This document shows, one piece after another, positions 11,637-22,833 of a stretch of 64,000 bases of DNA. The notes beneath the pieces are model-generated. The model was not told where the DNA came from. It was given only the letters and a program-made list of their open reading frames with translations, and did no database searches. Both the position numbers and the translations under genes were made by a program. The stretch covers positions 16,678,001 through 16,742,000 of the forward strand of contig CM060734.1 in NCBI GenBank assembly GCA_030704615.1, in the 5' to 3' direction. Within the stretch, counting starts at the first letter, position 1; every line of letters starts with the position of its first letter. This DNA is from Takakia lepidozioides (lineage: Eukaryota > Streptophyta > Takakiopsida > Takakiales > Takakiaceae).

Positions 11637-12762
11637 CTCTACACCGTGGAGGGGGGGGTTTAGCGATGCCCGGCGTCGCTATTCGCCTATTTTCGGGCCC
11701 GCGAAAATCGTGAATCTGCGGCACCGGAGGCGTTGCAGATGTGTCGCTATGAGAACGTCATAGATGTAGGGCTTAAGGCGACGCCGGGGGGGGGGGGGGG
11801 GGTCGCAGATTTGCAGATGCGTCGTTATGAGAACGTCCCAGATGCAAGACTTAAGGCGATGCCCGGGGGGTCGCAGATCCAACCCCCCTGAAAAATCCCC
11901 ACTAACGACGCCCCAAGCGTCGCAATGACTGCGACGCCCGGGGCGTCGCTATAGCCACACAGGAGGGAGAAAAAATAAAATAAAATAAAATAAATCGTTT
12001 TTTTAAAGCGACGCCTTGGGGGTCGCTTATTGAGGTTTTTTTTAATTTTGAATTTTGAAAAATGATGGGATCCACACGGTTCAAAAAATGGCGGACACAC
12101 ACTTGCCACGTAGTGTCAAACCTAACCCATAAGCATGTGTTTGCAAGTAGCCGACGTTCCTAAATCATTCAACGTGTTGTTAGGCAAATTTGAACTCAAG
12201 CCCTCTAAATTATACACATAGTAAGACACTTCATACTAATCAACATATCAGTTACAAAACTTACACACAAACTCATGATTTAATTGGACATAAGGTAGTT
12301 CATGCATACATCGGTTGCTCGTCGGGACCTCAAAGCGATACTCCTCGCGTCGCTCAAATGTAAGCGACGTCTTTGGCGTCGCTTTTCCTGTACCCTCTAC
12401 TGCAAAAACCAAAAAATGATTTGCGACGTCTCAGCCGTCGCTAAAAATGACTTACCAAAAAAAAAACTCAAAAGCCACGCCCAGGGCGTCATTAAAAAAA
12501 CGACGTTGTTTTTTTTTTTTTTTTTTTTTTTTTTTTCTTCGGAGTGCTTGAAGGCGTCGCAACCTCCCAACCAACATTCGGAAGATCGCACCGGGGGCTG
12601 ACTCCCAGTGCGTCGCGATTTTATGGATTTGGCATTATGTCTACGACGCCAGGAATGTCGCATGGGGGCTTGCGACGCAAGATGGGGGCGCTGCGGGGGT
12701 GTCGCACAGGAGAGGCGCCACTGGGGGACAGGTATCGCTAAACCCCCCTAAACTTAGTAGTG
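11637..12762. mobile_element. Non-autonomous CACTA-like DNA transposon
   Basis: The right end, read inward on the minus strand, is CACTACTAAGTTTAGG followed by GGGGTTTAGCGAT. The left end reads CTCTACACCGTGGAGG followed by GGGGGGTTTAGCGAT, so the terminal inverted repeats share about 9 of the first 15 bases and then nearly all of the next 20. The element is flanked by a 3-bp direct repeat ATA (11634-11636 and 12763-12765); CACTA elements make 3-bp target duplications. The interior is a dense set of GCGACG...CGTCGC palindromes plus a 17-G run (11786-11802) and a 28-T run (12509-12536). No transposase is present. It sits inside the minus-strand LINE and so is younger than that LINE. Confidence 0.7.
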
Positions 12763-14620
12763 ATAGTTTATGGACTACATGAAACATAGTTGAATTCATG
12801 GAAGGGGACGTACTTATACGTGTAGAACACCAAGTTTACAAGTCTAGGATGCTAGTATGGGAGATGATCGAAACAATTGGTAGAGATAGAGAATGGATGG
12901 TGTCCAAGCGTGAAATCTTATCTTACAAGAACACTTTGAGAGATATCGTCAGGCACTGACGGAGCTGGTGAAACATGCCAGGTTTGGATCAGGCAGTAGT
13001 TCCTGACCATCCAGATATAGGAGACGTACTAATTTCATATAGTGTTGATTTATCACCATATACTAACCCGAGGCCAGCATTCTCATTTCTTGTATTGTAT
13101 ATGCAAGTATGATCTCAGCTTTGATCCAGGTAGCATCTGGGGCTAGTATCGGAGAGTATGGGGGAACTTTTGAGGATAAAGTTTGAGGAGGCTAGATGAA
13201 AATGTTTTTGGAATGCGTTGATGTTACGTTTGGGTATGGATGAGAGAATCCTGGGCTGAGGGGGTGGGGTATGCACATCCGGGATGGGCCGGAATGGTAT
13301 AAGGGATGGGGGGAGGGAGAGTGAGATCGGGTAGTGGTCTCAGTTGCATAAGCTATTGATGTGAACGTGATTGAGAAGGTAGGACGGGATTTCATTACAG
13401 GTTTTGAGGTAGAAACCATCAAGCAGGCTTAATGACGAGTAGTTAAGACCCCCTTGTCTAGAGTAGTGATAATCCGCGGGAATGTATTTGAGATGCAAGA
13501 GCTGGGTGAATTTAGCCTAGTCATGGTCTATGTTAGATGGGGGTTTATGGGTTCCGTTGAAAGAGTGTCCTAGCAGCGCAATGTCCCCGTTGAAGTCGCC
13601 AGCCAATATGATATGGTGGTGTTAGGTATTTGGGTGGGTGACTGTTGCGAGATAGTGCTAAGTATGTCGGGTATAAGGGGGGAGGTCGTTGGTATGTGAG
13701 GGCATATACAGGTGTATGAGGGTAATAGGGCATAATGCTGGTGGGTGTAGTTGGATGATTTGGAGGTGAGAGCGGAGGGGGATGAGTACGGTTATTTTTG
13801 TGGTTGTACTGGGAGAATGGTGTGTACGAAGAATACCTAGTGCGACACCTCCTCTAGCAGGTTTGTATGGTTCCAAACGGCGTGAGAGACATTGTTGGGC
13901 TGTTGGGGGGTTTCCATATAAGAGGTAATAATCTGGTAGTAGTTTATTTATGTAAGAACTGCTAGTATTGTGGGTGTATAGTTTGGTTTCTTGTAGGAGA
14001 AAGATATGTGGTTGCGAGGATTCGGTGAAAAGATGGAGTAGACTTTGGATACTTGTGGCTAGGGATCCCACGTTCCAAGAGGTGATAGTGAGTGCGTTAA
14101 GGCCATCTCCCAGGGTGGTGGGTACGTGGTTGGAAGGGGGGGTACCTCGGTTGGAGTTGCTACTGTGGGGGGATCGTATCCGGGTATCGAGGTGATGGCT
14201 TTAAGTGTGGCAGAGAGGATATATGGGGAGAGGAAGGGGAATTTATTGGTGTTTAGGTGGTGGGTTTGATCGGGCGGAGGAAATGTTGTGAGATGGTCCC
14301 CTAGAATTTTATGTACCACTCCGGTTTTGAAATCTAAGAGGTTGAGAGAGCTGTGGATCTCGGATAAGTAGTGTGGAGGGGCCAAATAGTTGTGAGGAGT
14401 GGGGGCAGCTTTTATAATTGGTGTATGAGAGAGCGGATTTGCGAAATGGAGCAGGAGTGAAGATATCCATTACAAGTCTCGGGAAGGGGAGAGATAGTTA
14501 CGATAAGGGAGAAGAGGAGTTGTGATGTGGGGAAGTTTTTGAGTTTGTGGAGGCCCGAGGGCTTACAACTCGAGGGGGCGGAGCTCCGCCTCCCCGCTAG
14601 ACTCTCCAACTTCTGTTAGT
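12763..14620 (-). pseudogene. LINE ORF2 relic with AP-endonuclease domain
   Basis: Minus-strand reading from 14600 downward gives a spacer matching the second LINE (LLFSLI.TISPLPETCN; PHYLSEIHSSL..L; VHKILGDHLT; NKFPFLS), then the endonuclease: ATSIQSLLHL, FLLQETKL (about 14000-13975), a GDFNGD motif (about 13600-13585) and a DHYPISLSL segment (about 13345) where the residue before D is now a stop. These are the catalytic landmarks of APE-type LINE endonucleases. Several stops and frame changes break the frame. No 2A motif or reverse transcriptase is visible in this copy. Confidence 0.7.
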
Positions 14621-14639
14621 TATGACTAACTTTTAGGGA

Positions 14640-15471
14640 TCTGATATCTTCCCCCCGCCTCCCCCCCCCGCTCATTTTGGACCTATTTTTAGCGCCTCCG
14701 CTACTCTGGCCTCTTTGCTATCTTAGCTTCACCCGTCGCCATGGTTTGTGTCCCGGCTCATTGTGTTACTCTGCTGCTTCTCCATCGCGTGGATCTCAAG
14801 TTCAAACATGCCCTATACCGGCTCTTTCTTGCGCTCCTTTTGAGCTTTACAGCAACTGATTCCAAGCTCTACTTCGCCTCCCAGCTCACTCAAGGATCCT
14901 GCGAACTACGTCTCTCTGGGATAGATGGTGTGCGCAACCTGCTCTATCAGCCTCCATATCAGCTGTGTATTTTGCCGCCCACAACTACTCACACTCCCTC
15001 AACCGCTGTCAACCGGTTTTTCTCTCACACTCAGAAACCTTTGCAACAGTTATCTTTTCATTATCAAGTTCTTAAGCAACATATGTATTGTTTTCATATG
15101 AGGAGACAAGTCTCCTACAAAGCTCTCTACAAAGCTTACACAATCCAAACGTATCAGCACATGTTTGCCCACTACTAGCTTCACAACACCCAGGCCTCGC
15201 AGAGGCGATTCTACGCGATTCCCCGCAACGCAGTTGACTCTACATCGGGCCTCTGTTACTATTCTGCACCTCTCTCAGCACTGGTCTAACTACCCGGACT
15301 ACCTCCCTGATTACGAGCATCTCAACAACCGTGGCCCGTATGGATACTTCTTAGTGCTATCAGCCCCACTGGAGCTCTATCTACGAAACGGATCACCATC
15401 AACGATCGGGAGTTCGTCGTCCACCCCCCAGTGTCGGAGGGAGCTATGTGCTCTACCCCTTCCCCACCATA
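14640..15471 (+). other. C-rich segment, unassigned
   Basis: Composition resembles the C-rich LINE at 20-27 kb, read on the plus strand. Two open frames (14741-15178, 15165-15497) have no recognisable motif and I do not call them genes. It lies between the start of the minus-strand LINE and the foldback at 15472. Confidence 0.4.
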
Positions 15472-16210
15472 CAGGGTGGACACTAAAATACCTCTAAAAT
15501 GGGTCTATGATTTTTTCATTCCTCTTTTATTGACTTTCATCTATACCAGATGAGTCACCAGAGAACGAAAAATTACCTCTGTAGGGGTTGACACTGGCAT
15601 CCTATCTATGATTTTTCCATCCATACCGGATGAAAAATACCAGGATATTAATTCGTTTTATTCCTCCTTTATGGCCTTTTTTTTCCGTACTGGACGAGGC
15701 TTTTCTTAGGGGATGATGAATTACCTGTTAGGATGAGAAACCGCTGCCTTGGATGATATGTACTGTTTTTTCATCCTAATGATGGACCTTCTCCAATTAG
15801 ATGAACTATTTCTTCAAATCTCCAGGGCCATCATAAGCTGCATTTTTCATCCAGTTCAGATGAAAAAGTTAACAAGTTCATCTAATTGGAGAAGGTCCAT
15901 CATTAGGATGAAAAAATAGTACATATCATCCAAGGCAGCGGTTTCTCATCCTAACAGGTAATTCATCATCCCCTAAGAAAAGCCTCGTCCAGTACGGAAA
16001 AAAAAGGCCATAAAGGAGGAATAAAACGAATTAATATCCTGGTATTTTTCATCCGGTATGGATGGAAAAATCATAGATAGGATGCCAGTGTCAACCCCTA
16101 CAGAGGTAATTCCTCGTCCTCTGGTGACTCATCTGGTATAGATGAAAGTCAATAAAAGAGGAATGAAAAAATCATAGACCCATTTTAGAGGTATTTTAGT
16201 GTCCACCCTG
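15472..16210. repeat. 739-bp foldback: two 335-bp inverted arms
   Basis: Left arm 15472-15806 and right arm 15876-16210 are inverted copies with very few mismatches (a visible cluster is near 15555 versus 16120). The 69-bp centre contains a smaller hairpin, TTTTTCATCC...GATGAAAAA. Both outer ends read CAGGGTGGACAC when read inward. Several TTTCATCC/GGATGAAA mini-palindromes lie within each arm, as in the long terminal-type repeats, and a partial copy of that repeat follows at once. It could be a foldback/MITE or a snap-back product of the retroelement. Confidence 0.85.
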
Positions 16211-17140
16211 TCATAATCCATCCGGTATAGATGGAAAAACAGGAAATGAACACTGATAAAACCGGCCAATTCCAAGGAGGGAGGGAGGGAGAGGGAGGGA
16301 GAGGGAGAGAGAGGGATCCCACCAACCAGCCCCTGGTATGGCAGTCCCTTATGGAGTGAGTGTGTTATGCACTCACCCCGTAAGGGAGTGCATACCAGAC
16401 CCCTTCATAAGGTTTCTCCCTCTTCAAAGTAGATTCCAACCCCCGGATAGTTTTACCATAGGGGCTGGAAATGCCTACTTCCTCGCCTTTCCATGTTTAA
16501 GGATCAATAAATGGGTGTCATGGATCAGCAAACAGGGATAAGAGAACACTGTACAAACCCACTCTAGACAAGTGTAACGCAGGATGGTAGCAACCTGTTG
16601 CCCATCTATACACCGTCCTGGTTTTAAGGCCAGTTTTTCCAAAGGTATGATAAGCACTAACATATTATATATGCATATTTGCTTAGTGGTGCTACATAGA
16701 GCAAAGCCACTTGTAGAGAGGTATGAAAGCATATAAGCCTAAGAGTGTCTAAAACTGATACAAGGCATCAGCTACAGGATACCATCTAACACGAGTAGAT
16801 CATGTAGAACGTATACACACACTCCTGCAGGTGGTTTTACTTGGGCCTAGCTCAATATATCAATATGAAGACAACATCCAAAAGCATTATGCTTACCGTA
16901 AAGACCTCCGTGCTTAAAATCACCAACAAGTTTTTGCTGGAGGACATATCTTATGAAGGTCATTGCTCCATATCTTTGTCATGGAGGGACCTTCTGCCAG
17001 GCCAAAAAAAACCCATGTTAGTATATCGAAATGATGAAGAAATAACCAGAAAGGAAAGTGGTAGATGGTGTGTACAAGAACCACCAAGTAGAAGATACTC
17101 ATGTCATGTCAAGACATGGACAAGACCCACTGGGGCACCA
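16211..17140 (-). mobile_element. Terminal-type repeat copy D with adjoining element sequence, partial
   Basis: Purine tract (16277-16316, the complement of the pyrimidine tract), the interleaved inverted repeats at 16346-16396, then sequence similar to that right of 63100 (CACTTCCTCGG-like block), ending with GGTAGATGGTGTGTACAAG and the CATGTCAAGACATGGACAAG block at 17059-17130. Most of the ~1.8 kb repeat interior is missing or replaced by the foldback. No reverse transcriptase is seen. Confidence 0.5.
16346..16396. other. Interleaved inverted repeats, copy D
   Basis: CCCTTATGG (16346-16354) pairs with CCGTAAGGG (16378-16386), and GTTATGCACTC (16364-16374) pairs with GAGTGCATACC (16386-16396), one mismatch. 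The two pairings cross. Relative to the copy at 63050, one C-G pair became a U-G pair, so pairing is kept. Confidence 0.6.
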
Positions 17141-20110
17141 CCAGTATTTTAACTGTCAGGAAGCGGCAGACTGCCTATATGGCGAAACCATGGAAACCAA
17201 CAAAAGGATTGGCTTTTCTTCCCTGATCCCCCTGAGAATTTACAGGAAGCTACAGGGAATCTAATTATAATTTGTCACCAAGTTTGGTGAATTATGGAAG
17301 TGATGACAGACGGCATCAAATTATCAAGCCGGAGGCATTCGCGAAGGGCGATTAAATGGAATTCTAGCTCATCCAATGGATGGAAAAGGGAATTTCGACC
17401 TGAAAGCTGGATGGATGAAAAAACAACCTAGCGCCAGCTGGTCATCCATTGGATGGATGAAAAAACCACATTTATCATTATCTCCAAGGTATCCAGGGTT
17501 AGTAGTTTATTGTGTTCTACCGTTTTTAAATTATAGACTCATGTAGGAAATAATAGTTTAAGACTATCCTTCACTAGTTTAAGAGGCCCCAAAACCACCA
17601 TAAAAGAAGAGCAAGCTCCTCTTGTTCTTCATCTAGACTCATTTCTTTGCTTTGGCCTATTGCTTGTGTAGTTAGTTTTGAGCTTGAGGGAGCTAGATCC
17701 TAGAGGGTTGGTGGCTCTCTAGTAGTAGAAGCAAGCATAGTTGAGAGCGGGATAGTCCTAGCTCAAGGCCTTGTGGCCATGTGAGGCAAGAAGTAGAGGA
17801 AGCGCTCCATGAAGTGAGAGACTTGAGGACAAGTAGGAGGCCGGAGGAGGACCAGATTAGAGTACAATTCTACCGAGCGATTTAGTACATCCCGAGCTCC
17901 AGCACTTGTTTGAGAGGGTGACTTACCATATTATCTTGACCTCTGAATTCAATTGTTCATGTGTTGTTTAAGCTTTCCCAAGAATGGACCCTATAGCATT
18001 GCTTGCTAAAAATTGATAAAAACTATCCCTCTCTCAAAGAGGATGTGTGTGAAGCCTTGTGTGCATGTGTGATGAGCACAGGTGAGAAGCCCCAAAGAGA
18101 CAGCCCGCCTTTAGGAATCCAACCCAATGACGTCAGGGAAGTGAGGGTAGATGTCCATTATTAAATTTAAGGAGAGGGCAAGCTTGCATGACGTGACGAA
18201 GCTCTTGTCAAAGTTCCATTTCTAGCTTAGTGGTAACGGCCATATTGCATGAGACGGCAAAGCTGTCGCCAAAATCTCCATACTATTAAGTCCATTTACA
18301 AGTTCATAAGCCCCCTGGCCATGGAAGACCATGGGAGGCATGATTTAAGCTATTTTGTAGAGAGCTGCCCAAAAAAGCAGAGCCCAGCACTAAAGTGCCG
18401 ACACCTTAGGCGCCTCTAGGCTGGAGGTCAACCAAGGAGGTTGCCTAGAATCGCCATGGAAAGGCGCATCTAACACGGGTGGTGCGGCCTTGCCCCGTGG
18501 GGGGAGTTGACCCCTGGAGCAAAGTACGGGTTGCTGGTACACTGCGTGGCAGCACCATGCGCCATACTCGGGCCCGCGCAGGAACGACACGAACGGCAGG
18601 GACGACGGAAGCCTGCTATTACCCATTGGCCCCACGCGGCGGCGGGCCAGTAACGCCGCGCCGCGTGGCGCTGGCCGCGGGGTATCGGTTTTAACCACTG
18701 GATATCGCGACGGACTCTACCAGGGACTACTGGTCCCAGGTACGGGTATTTTAAGGGGGGGTTTCTCCCTATGCCTTTGATTTCTTGTGCACTATTCATG
18801 GTGTTCTTCTTGCATGGGAATGAATGTATGTTTTAGCAAAGGATAATAAAGGGTTGGTACCATTGGATAGGCCCAATTGAAGCCATCAGTTTGATATGTA
18901 TCCCGGGGCTTGTGAAAGCATGGCTCGCGAAAGCACGGCTCGCGGGTGGATGCCATAGGCAGAGAGAGAGCGCCCAGATACAGGGAGGAGAGAATCCTTG
19001 GTAGGGGTTCCAGAAGGTAGAAGATGACATGTTTCAAATTCGTTCTAGGCTGGTTGCTTGCATAAATTAATCAGATTATATAAGAAGTAGGTAGAAGAGG
19101 CGCATGGAATGGACCCTTTGACCCATTGAATGTTTAATCATTGTTTAAACACCAGGGTGGCAAGCGGATGAGAAACTGATAAGAGGCGGATTTCATTCAT
19201 CTTGGCCCGGTGATTGCTTAAGTTGCTAATGCACTATTGATTGGGTTTGCTATAAGAATTTAGGGGCGCTCCTAAGGTGGAGAGCGGTTCCCGGATGCTC
19301 CCAAAACAAAGGGCATTCCCAAGGCACCTTGAAGGTAATTCGAGTAGTTCCAGGATCCTATGAGGGTTCTCTATTTCTACGGATTTCATGCATTTGAGGA
19401 AGGTTTTAATTATTTGTTATTTATTATTCAGCGGGGTAAATCCGCCTTGAACAAGGGATTTTATCCGGACCCCATAACTTCAAAATGGAAGTTTTAAGGG
19501 AGGTATTGTCCCCTTCCGCCGAGGATATTTGAAAGCAAATACCCGGCCGTTGGAGGGGCTTTGGACCAAGGAACGACCATTGGTTTCATTAGATCTCGGG
19601 AATCACCTAGAGGTTTGAATTGCTATCATTCACCCGATGGACTGACCATTGAGGTTGAAACTTTGGATCGCTCCAAGCAGGGGAGACCGACTTGGGAAAG
19701 CGGATCTGGTCCCTTCCTCGGAGGTAGGAAACTAATCCACCTCGAGATTTAGGAGGGGGCCATTGGGCAGGAGATAGATGATTCCCGTCTCCCTGGGGTC
19801 GGGATTCGCTTTGTGAAGGGATTTGAAGGTTCGTCCCGACTATAAGCCTGTTGGAGCTCAGGCATGTAGAAAGTAGTAATAAACAAAAACTTGGAAGGCA
19901 GTTCCGATTAAAGACATAGAAAACCATAAACAAAATGTAAGACTAGGAAACGCAAATCGCCCTGTGAAGTGGAGTTGTCAAGCTTTGCTTTGCCGGTAGG
20001 AATTTAGAATGTGTTAGATCCACTCATAGCTGCTGCGGACCCCTGCAATTACCGCAGTCGGGTAGGCAGTTCGTTGAGCCCAACCTACACTGCAACTTAC
20101 CACGACCCCC
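17141..20110. other. About 3 kb without a supported gene
   Basis: No protein with recognisable motifs was found on either strand. At 17340-17470 there are GGATGGATGAAAAA mini-palindromes like those in the terminal-type repeats. At 17580-17900 the sequence (CATAAAAG followed by short pyrimidine-rich and AG-rich text) has the look of a long terminal repeat, but I could not define its ends. 18470-18680 is strongly GC-rich. 19240-19850 is ordinary-composition DNA without features I recognise. Confidence 0.5.
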
Positions 20111-20266
20111 TAGGCTAGTATGCCGTCATCCTGGCCGCGTGCAACCAAGGCTCGTCACTCCGCCCCACAGTACTTGCTCCATCCATCAATCAACCCAGAT
20201 ACAAGCACGAAAGTGATGACAACCCCCAACTATTCAGGTACTTCCCCACCGCGCTCTCTCTCTCTC

Positions 20267-20267
<1 letters not shown>

Positions 20268-20298
<31 letters not shown>
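20268..20298 (+). repeat. 31-base C homopolymer after a CT run
   Basis: Read directly: a short (CT)n run followed by 31 C. Length in the genome may differ because such runs assemble poorly. Confidence 0.85.
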
Positions 20299-20299
<1 letters not shown>

Positions 20300-20498
20300 C
20301 CAAGTGTTTGGAGCTACCCCCACTCTCCCTACTATCCGGCCCTTCATGCTGTGCTCTATTAATGCTGCCCACATTCTATTCCACTCGGAGTATGGCCTCC
20401 CCTATCCCCTTAGTTCTCAATTATCTGTTTGTTATCTACTATCATAACTCTCACACCCCCCTGCTGCTCTATTTACCAGTACCTTATCCCTCATGCTC

Positions 20499-20679
20499 GA
20501 CAACCAGCATGTAGCCCAGTGGTAATGGACACATACCACATTGGATGTGGTTGTGGGTTCAAACCACGGTCTGGTGTGTCATGAAGGTGTCCACCTTTCA
20601 GCTGGAAGGCAGTAGCCCTTGTGGTGAAGTGACACCATAAGTTACGCTCCCTTCGGGAGGCGTCATACTTTTTTTTTTC
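20499..20679 (+). mobile_element. tRNA-derived SINE with target-site duplication
   Basis: Flanked by a perfect 11-bp direct repeat CCCTCATGCTC (20488-20498 and 20680-20690). The A box TAGCCCAGTGG (20512-20522) fits the pol III consensus TRGCNNAGYGG exactly, and the B box GGTTCAAACC (20556-20565) follows after 33 bases. The 3' body carries a hairpin around TTCG (ACGCTCCC-TTCG-GGAGGCGT) and the element ends in a T tract. Length about 181 bp. It sits in the leader of the C-rich LINE. Confidence 0.8.
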
Positions 20680-22547
20680 CCCTCATGCTCATGCTATGAC
20701 CCCCCATGTGATTTCATTGCACTCAGCATACACTCCTCCCAACGCAATTTTACTATCTCACAGTTATTATCTCTCCCCTCCTACGCAGGTGTCACCCCCC
20801 ACTCGGGCTGGACCTAGTATGCATGCTCACTGTTTACCCCAGCTATCTGCTCAAGATATCTGCCTGGCTACATCGCTGCAACTTCCCCAATGTTCACTGG
20901 ATCACCCTGCTAACTACAACTTTGCAGCTACATTCAATCACTCCACCCAGTTGTTGTCCAACATCCTATACACTGCCCCTCTACTAGTTACCCTCATGCA
21001 GTATGCAGTTGCTATGTCAATGATTCTACAACTCGACACTATGCTGATAGACCATTACCCTGTGAGCGCCCTTAATTATTCAGGCTCTCAAATCTGTGTT
21101 CCTGCTCTCACACCCCCCACTCCTCACTCCCCCCCTATTTTTTGTAATACTACCTTGATATTTTTCCACATGTCCACGAGCCTTACTCTATCACAAAGAC
21201 GCCATGGCCATTTCAAATATCAACATGCCACTTTATTATTGCTATCCTCCACTCGTCCACCCACTCCACTTTGTCACCCTCACATACACAACTCATTGCA
21301 TCTTCATTTCCAACACCAGTTCACCCTAAATTTTCCATCCCAACCCCGCCAGTCGCTCATCCAGTACTGGTGCCCACTGGCAAGGGATCCTGATGCACTA
21401 ACTCCCCCCTCGGCTATCCACTTAACCACAATCCCCACTCCCGCATTATCAGCCCTCAGGACCGCCAGCCCTTATCAATCTCAACCACACCCTTCTCTAT
21501 TCAGCCCACCCTCAAAGCTATGCTCCGACAGCATTCCACAAGATTCCATCTAACTCACCACACCCAGATGCCCAATATTGGTCCCACACCCACCACCCTC
21601 CCCCTCTAAACATAATTCCCAATCTATGCATCCCATAACCTGCTCACAAATTCGCCTCCCCTTGACACAAACAACGTACCAATTACCAGGGCCCACTGTC
21701 CAGCCTTTCCCCACCCCCGACTTCTCCTTATACCCACCACTTCACACCCGCCCAAATGCTCTCCACATGTGCTCCTCACTCACACCCCCTCTAGCACCCC
21801 TCCTATCTAGCCCACTCCTCTCTCACCACACTCAACCCCCCCCACTACACCACATTCACTAAACGTAGGCATGCCACTCACTGTAACACTCACTGCGATC
21901 ACCTCCAGCCGTCGCTACATTCACCCCCACAATCATCTTGCGCCCATAGCCTTGAACTCACCCACTTACACCCTCACTATGTCAGTGCGGCAGCCTCATT
22001 ACTCATACAATCCACCCCTGCGACCACTTGCTCGGTTGATGGGCCACTCGTATCCTCAGCAGACACAAATGTTCGCTGCTCAGACCTATATCGCCCCTAT
22101 CCGTGCAGGCCGCTTCCCTTCCTGCGCATGCCAACCCCCGCCCTCATTATGCTTACCATCGCGATTATATCTACAAGCCTGCAGGCTGCCCCCTTAGCTC
22201 ACAAAGCATCTCGGTATTTACAGCCACTTCAATACCAACTCAAGCTGCACCACAAGCTGTACTATTATATTGGCCGCCCCCATCACGCTCACCATATCCC
22301 ACAGCCCTCCACCTCACACTGTCGCTATTCAATCCCAATTACTACGCTCAGGCAACCTGCCTTTCCGCTTCCCTTTGCTCGCATACCTGCCTTGCCTTGC
22401 CCAAGCCACCAGCTCTTGCCCACCTATATATTCTCCTCACCTCTCCTCCCTCCTCCACCCCAGGGCACTGATTACTGACTTACCCCTCGATTACCTATAC
22501 TCACTTCCCCTCTCTCACTCTCTCCTCATCTACAATCTCTCTGCAGT

Positions 22548-22609
22548 GGTAGCCCTATGGGGTCAAGTGACACCATAAGTTACGCTTGCTTCGGCAACGC
22601 GTCCACCTT
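22548..22609 (+). mobile_element. 5'-truncated SINE copy with target-site duplication
   Basis: Flanked by a perfect 12-bp direct repeat TCTCTCTGCAGT (22536-22547 and 22610-22621). The insert matches the 3' end of the SINE at 20499 (AAGTGACACCATAAGTTACGC), but the hairpin arms changed from TCCC/GGGA to TTGC/GCAA around the same TTCG loop. The tRNA-like half is absent and the T tail is almost gone. Confidence 0.75.
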
Positions 22610-22833
22610 TCTCTCTGCAGTATATACTCTGATTACGCTAGAGCTCCTCCATCTCTCTGTACCCTCTATCTTACTGCACAAACCCCTCCCTCGCGAACTC
22701 GCATCTCCCCCATCCCCACTCATGTCTTCTCTCCCACTGTCTGCTCCTCCCCAAATCCCGACCAAAAAACAAAGCAGCTAGCAAACTGCCCATCCGTCCT
22801 ATCCCCTCCCCCTCTCACCTCCCTGCAGCAGAT

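Noticed and set aside
18390-18800. GC-rich minus-strand ORFs that might be an organelle or bacterial insert
   Set aside because: No recognisable organellar or bacterial protein, and the ORFs overlap in several frames.
20512-20575. A tRNA gene
   Set aside because: A and B boxes are good but no complete cloverleaf or acceptor stem was found, and target duplications with a T tail show a SINE.
20696-22471. Long plus-strand open frames in the C-rich LINE leader
   Set aside because: Several overlapping frames are open at once because the strand is G-poor; they lack domains and are composition artefacts.
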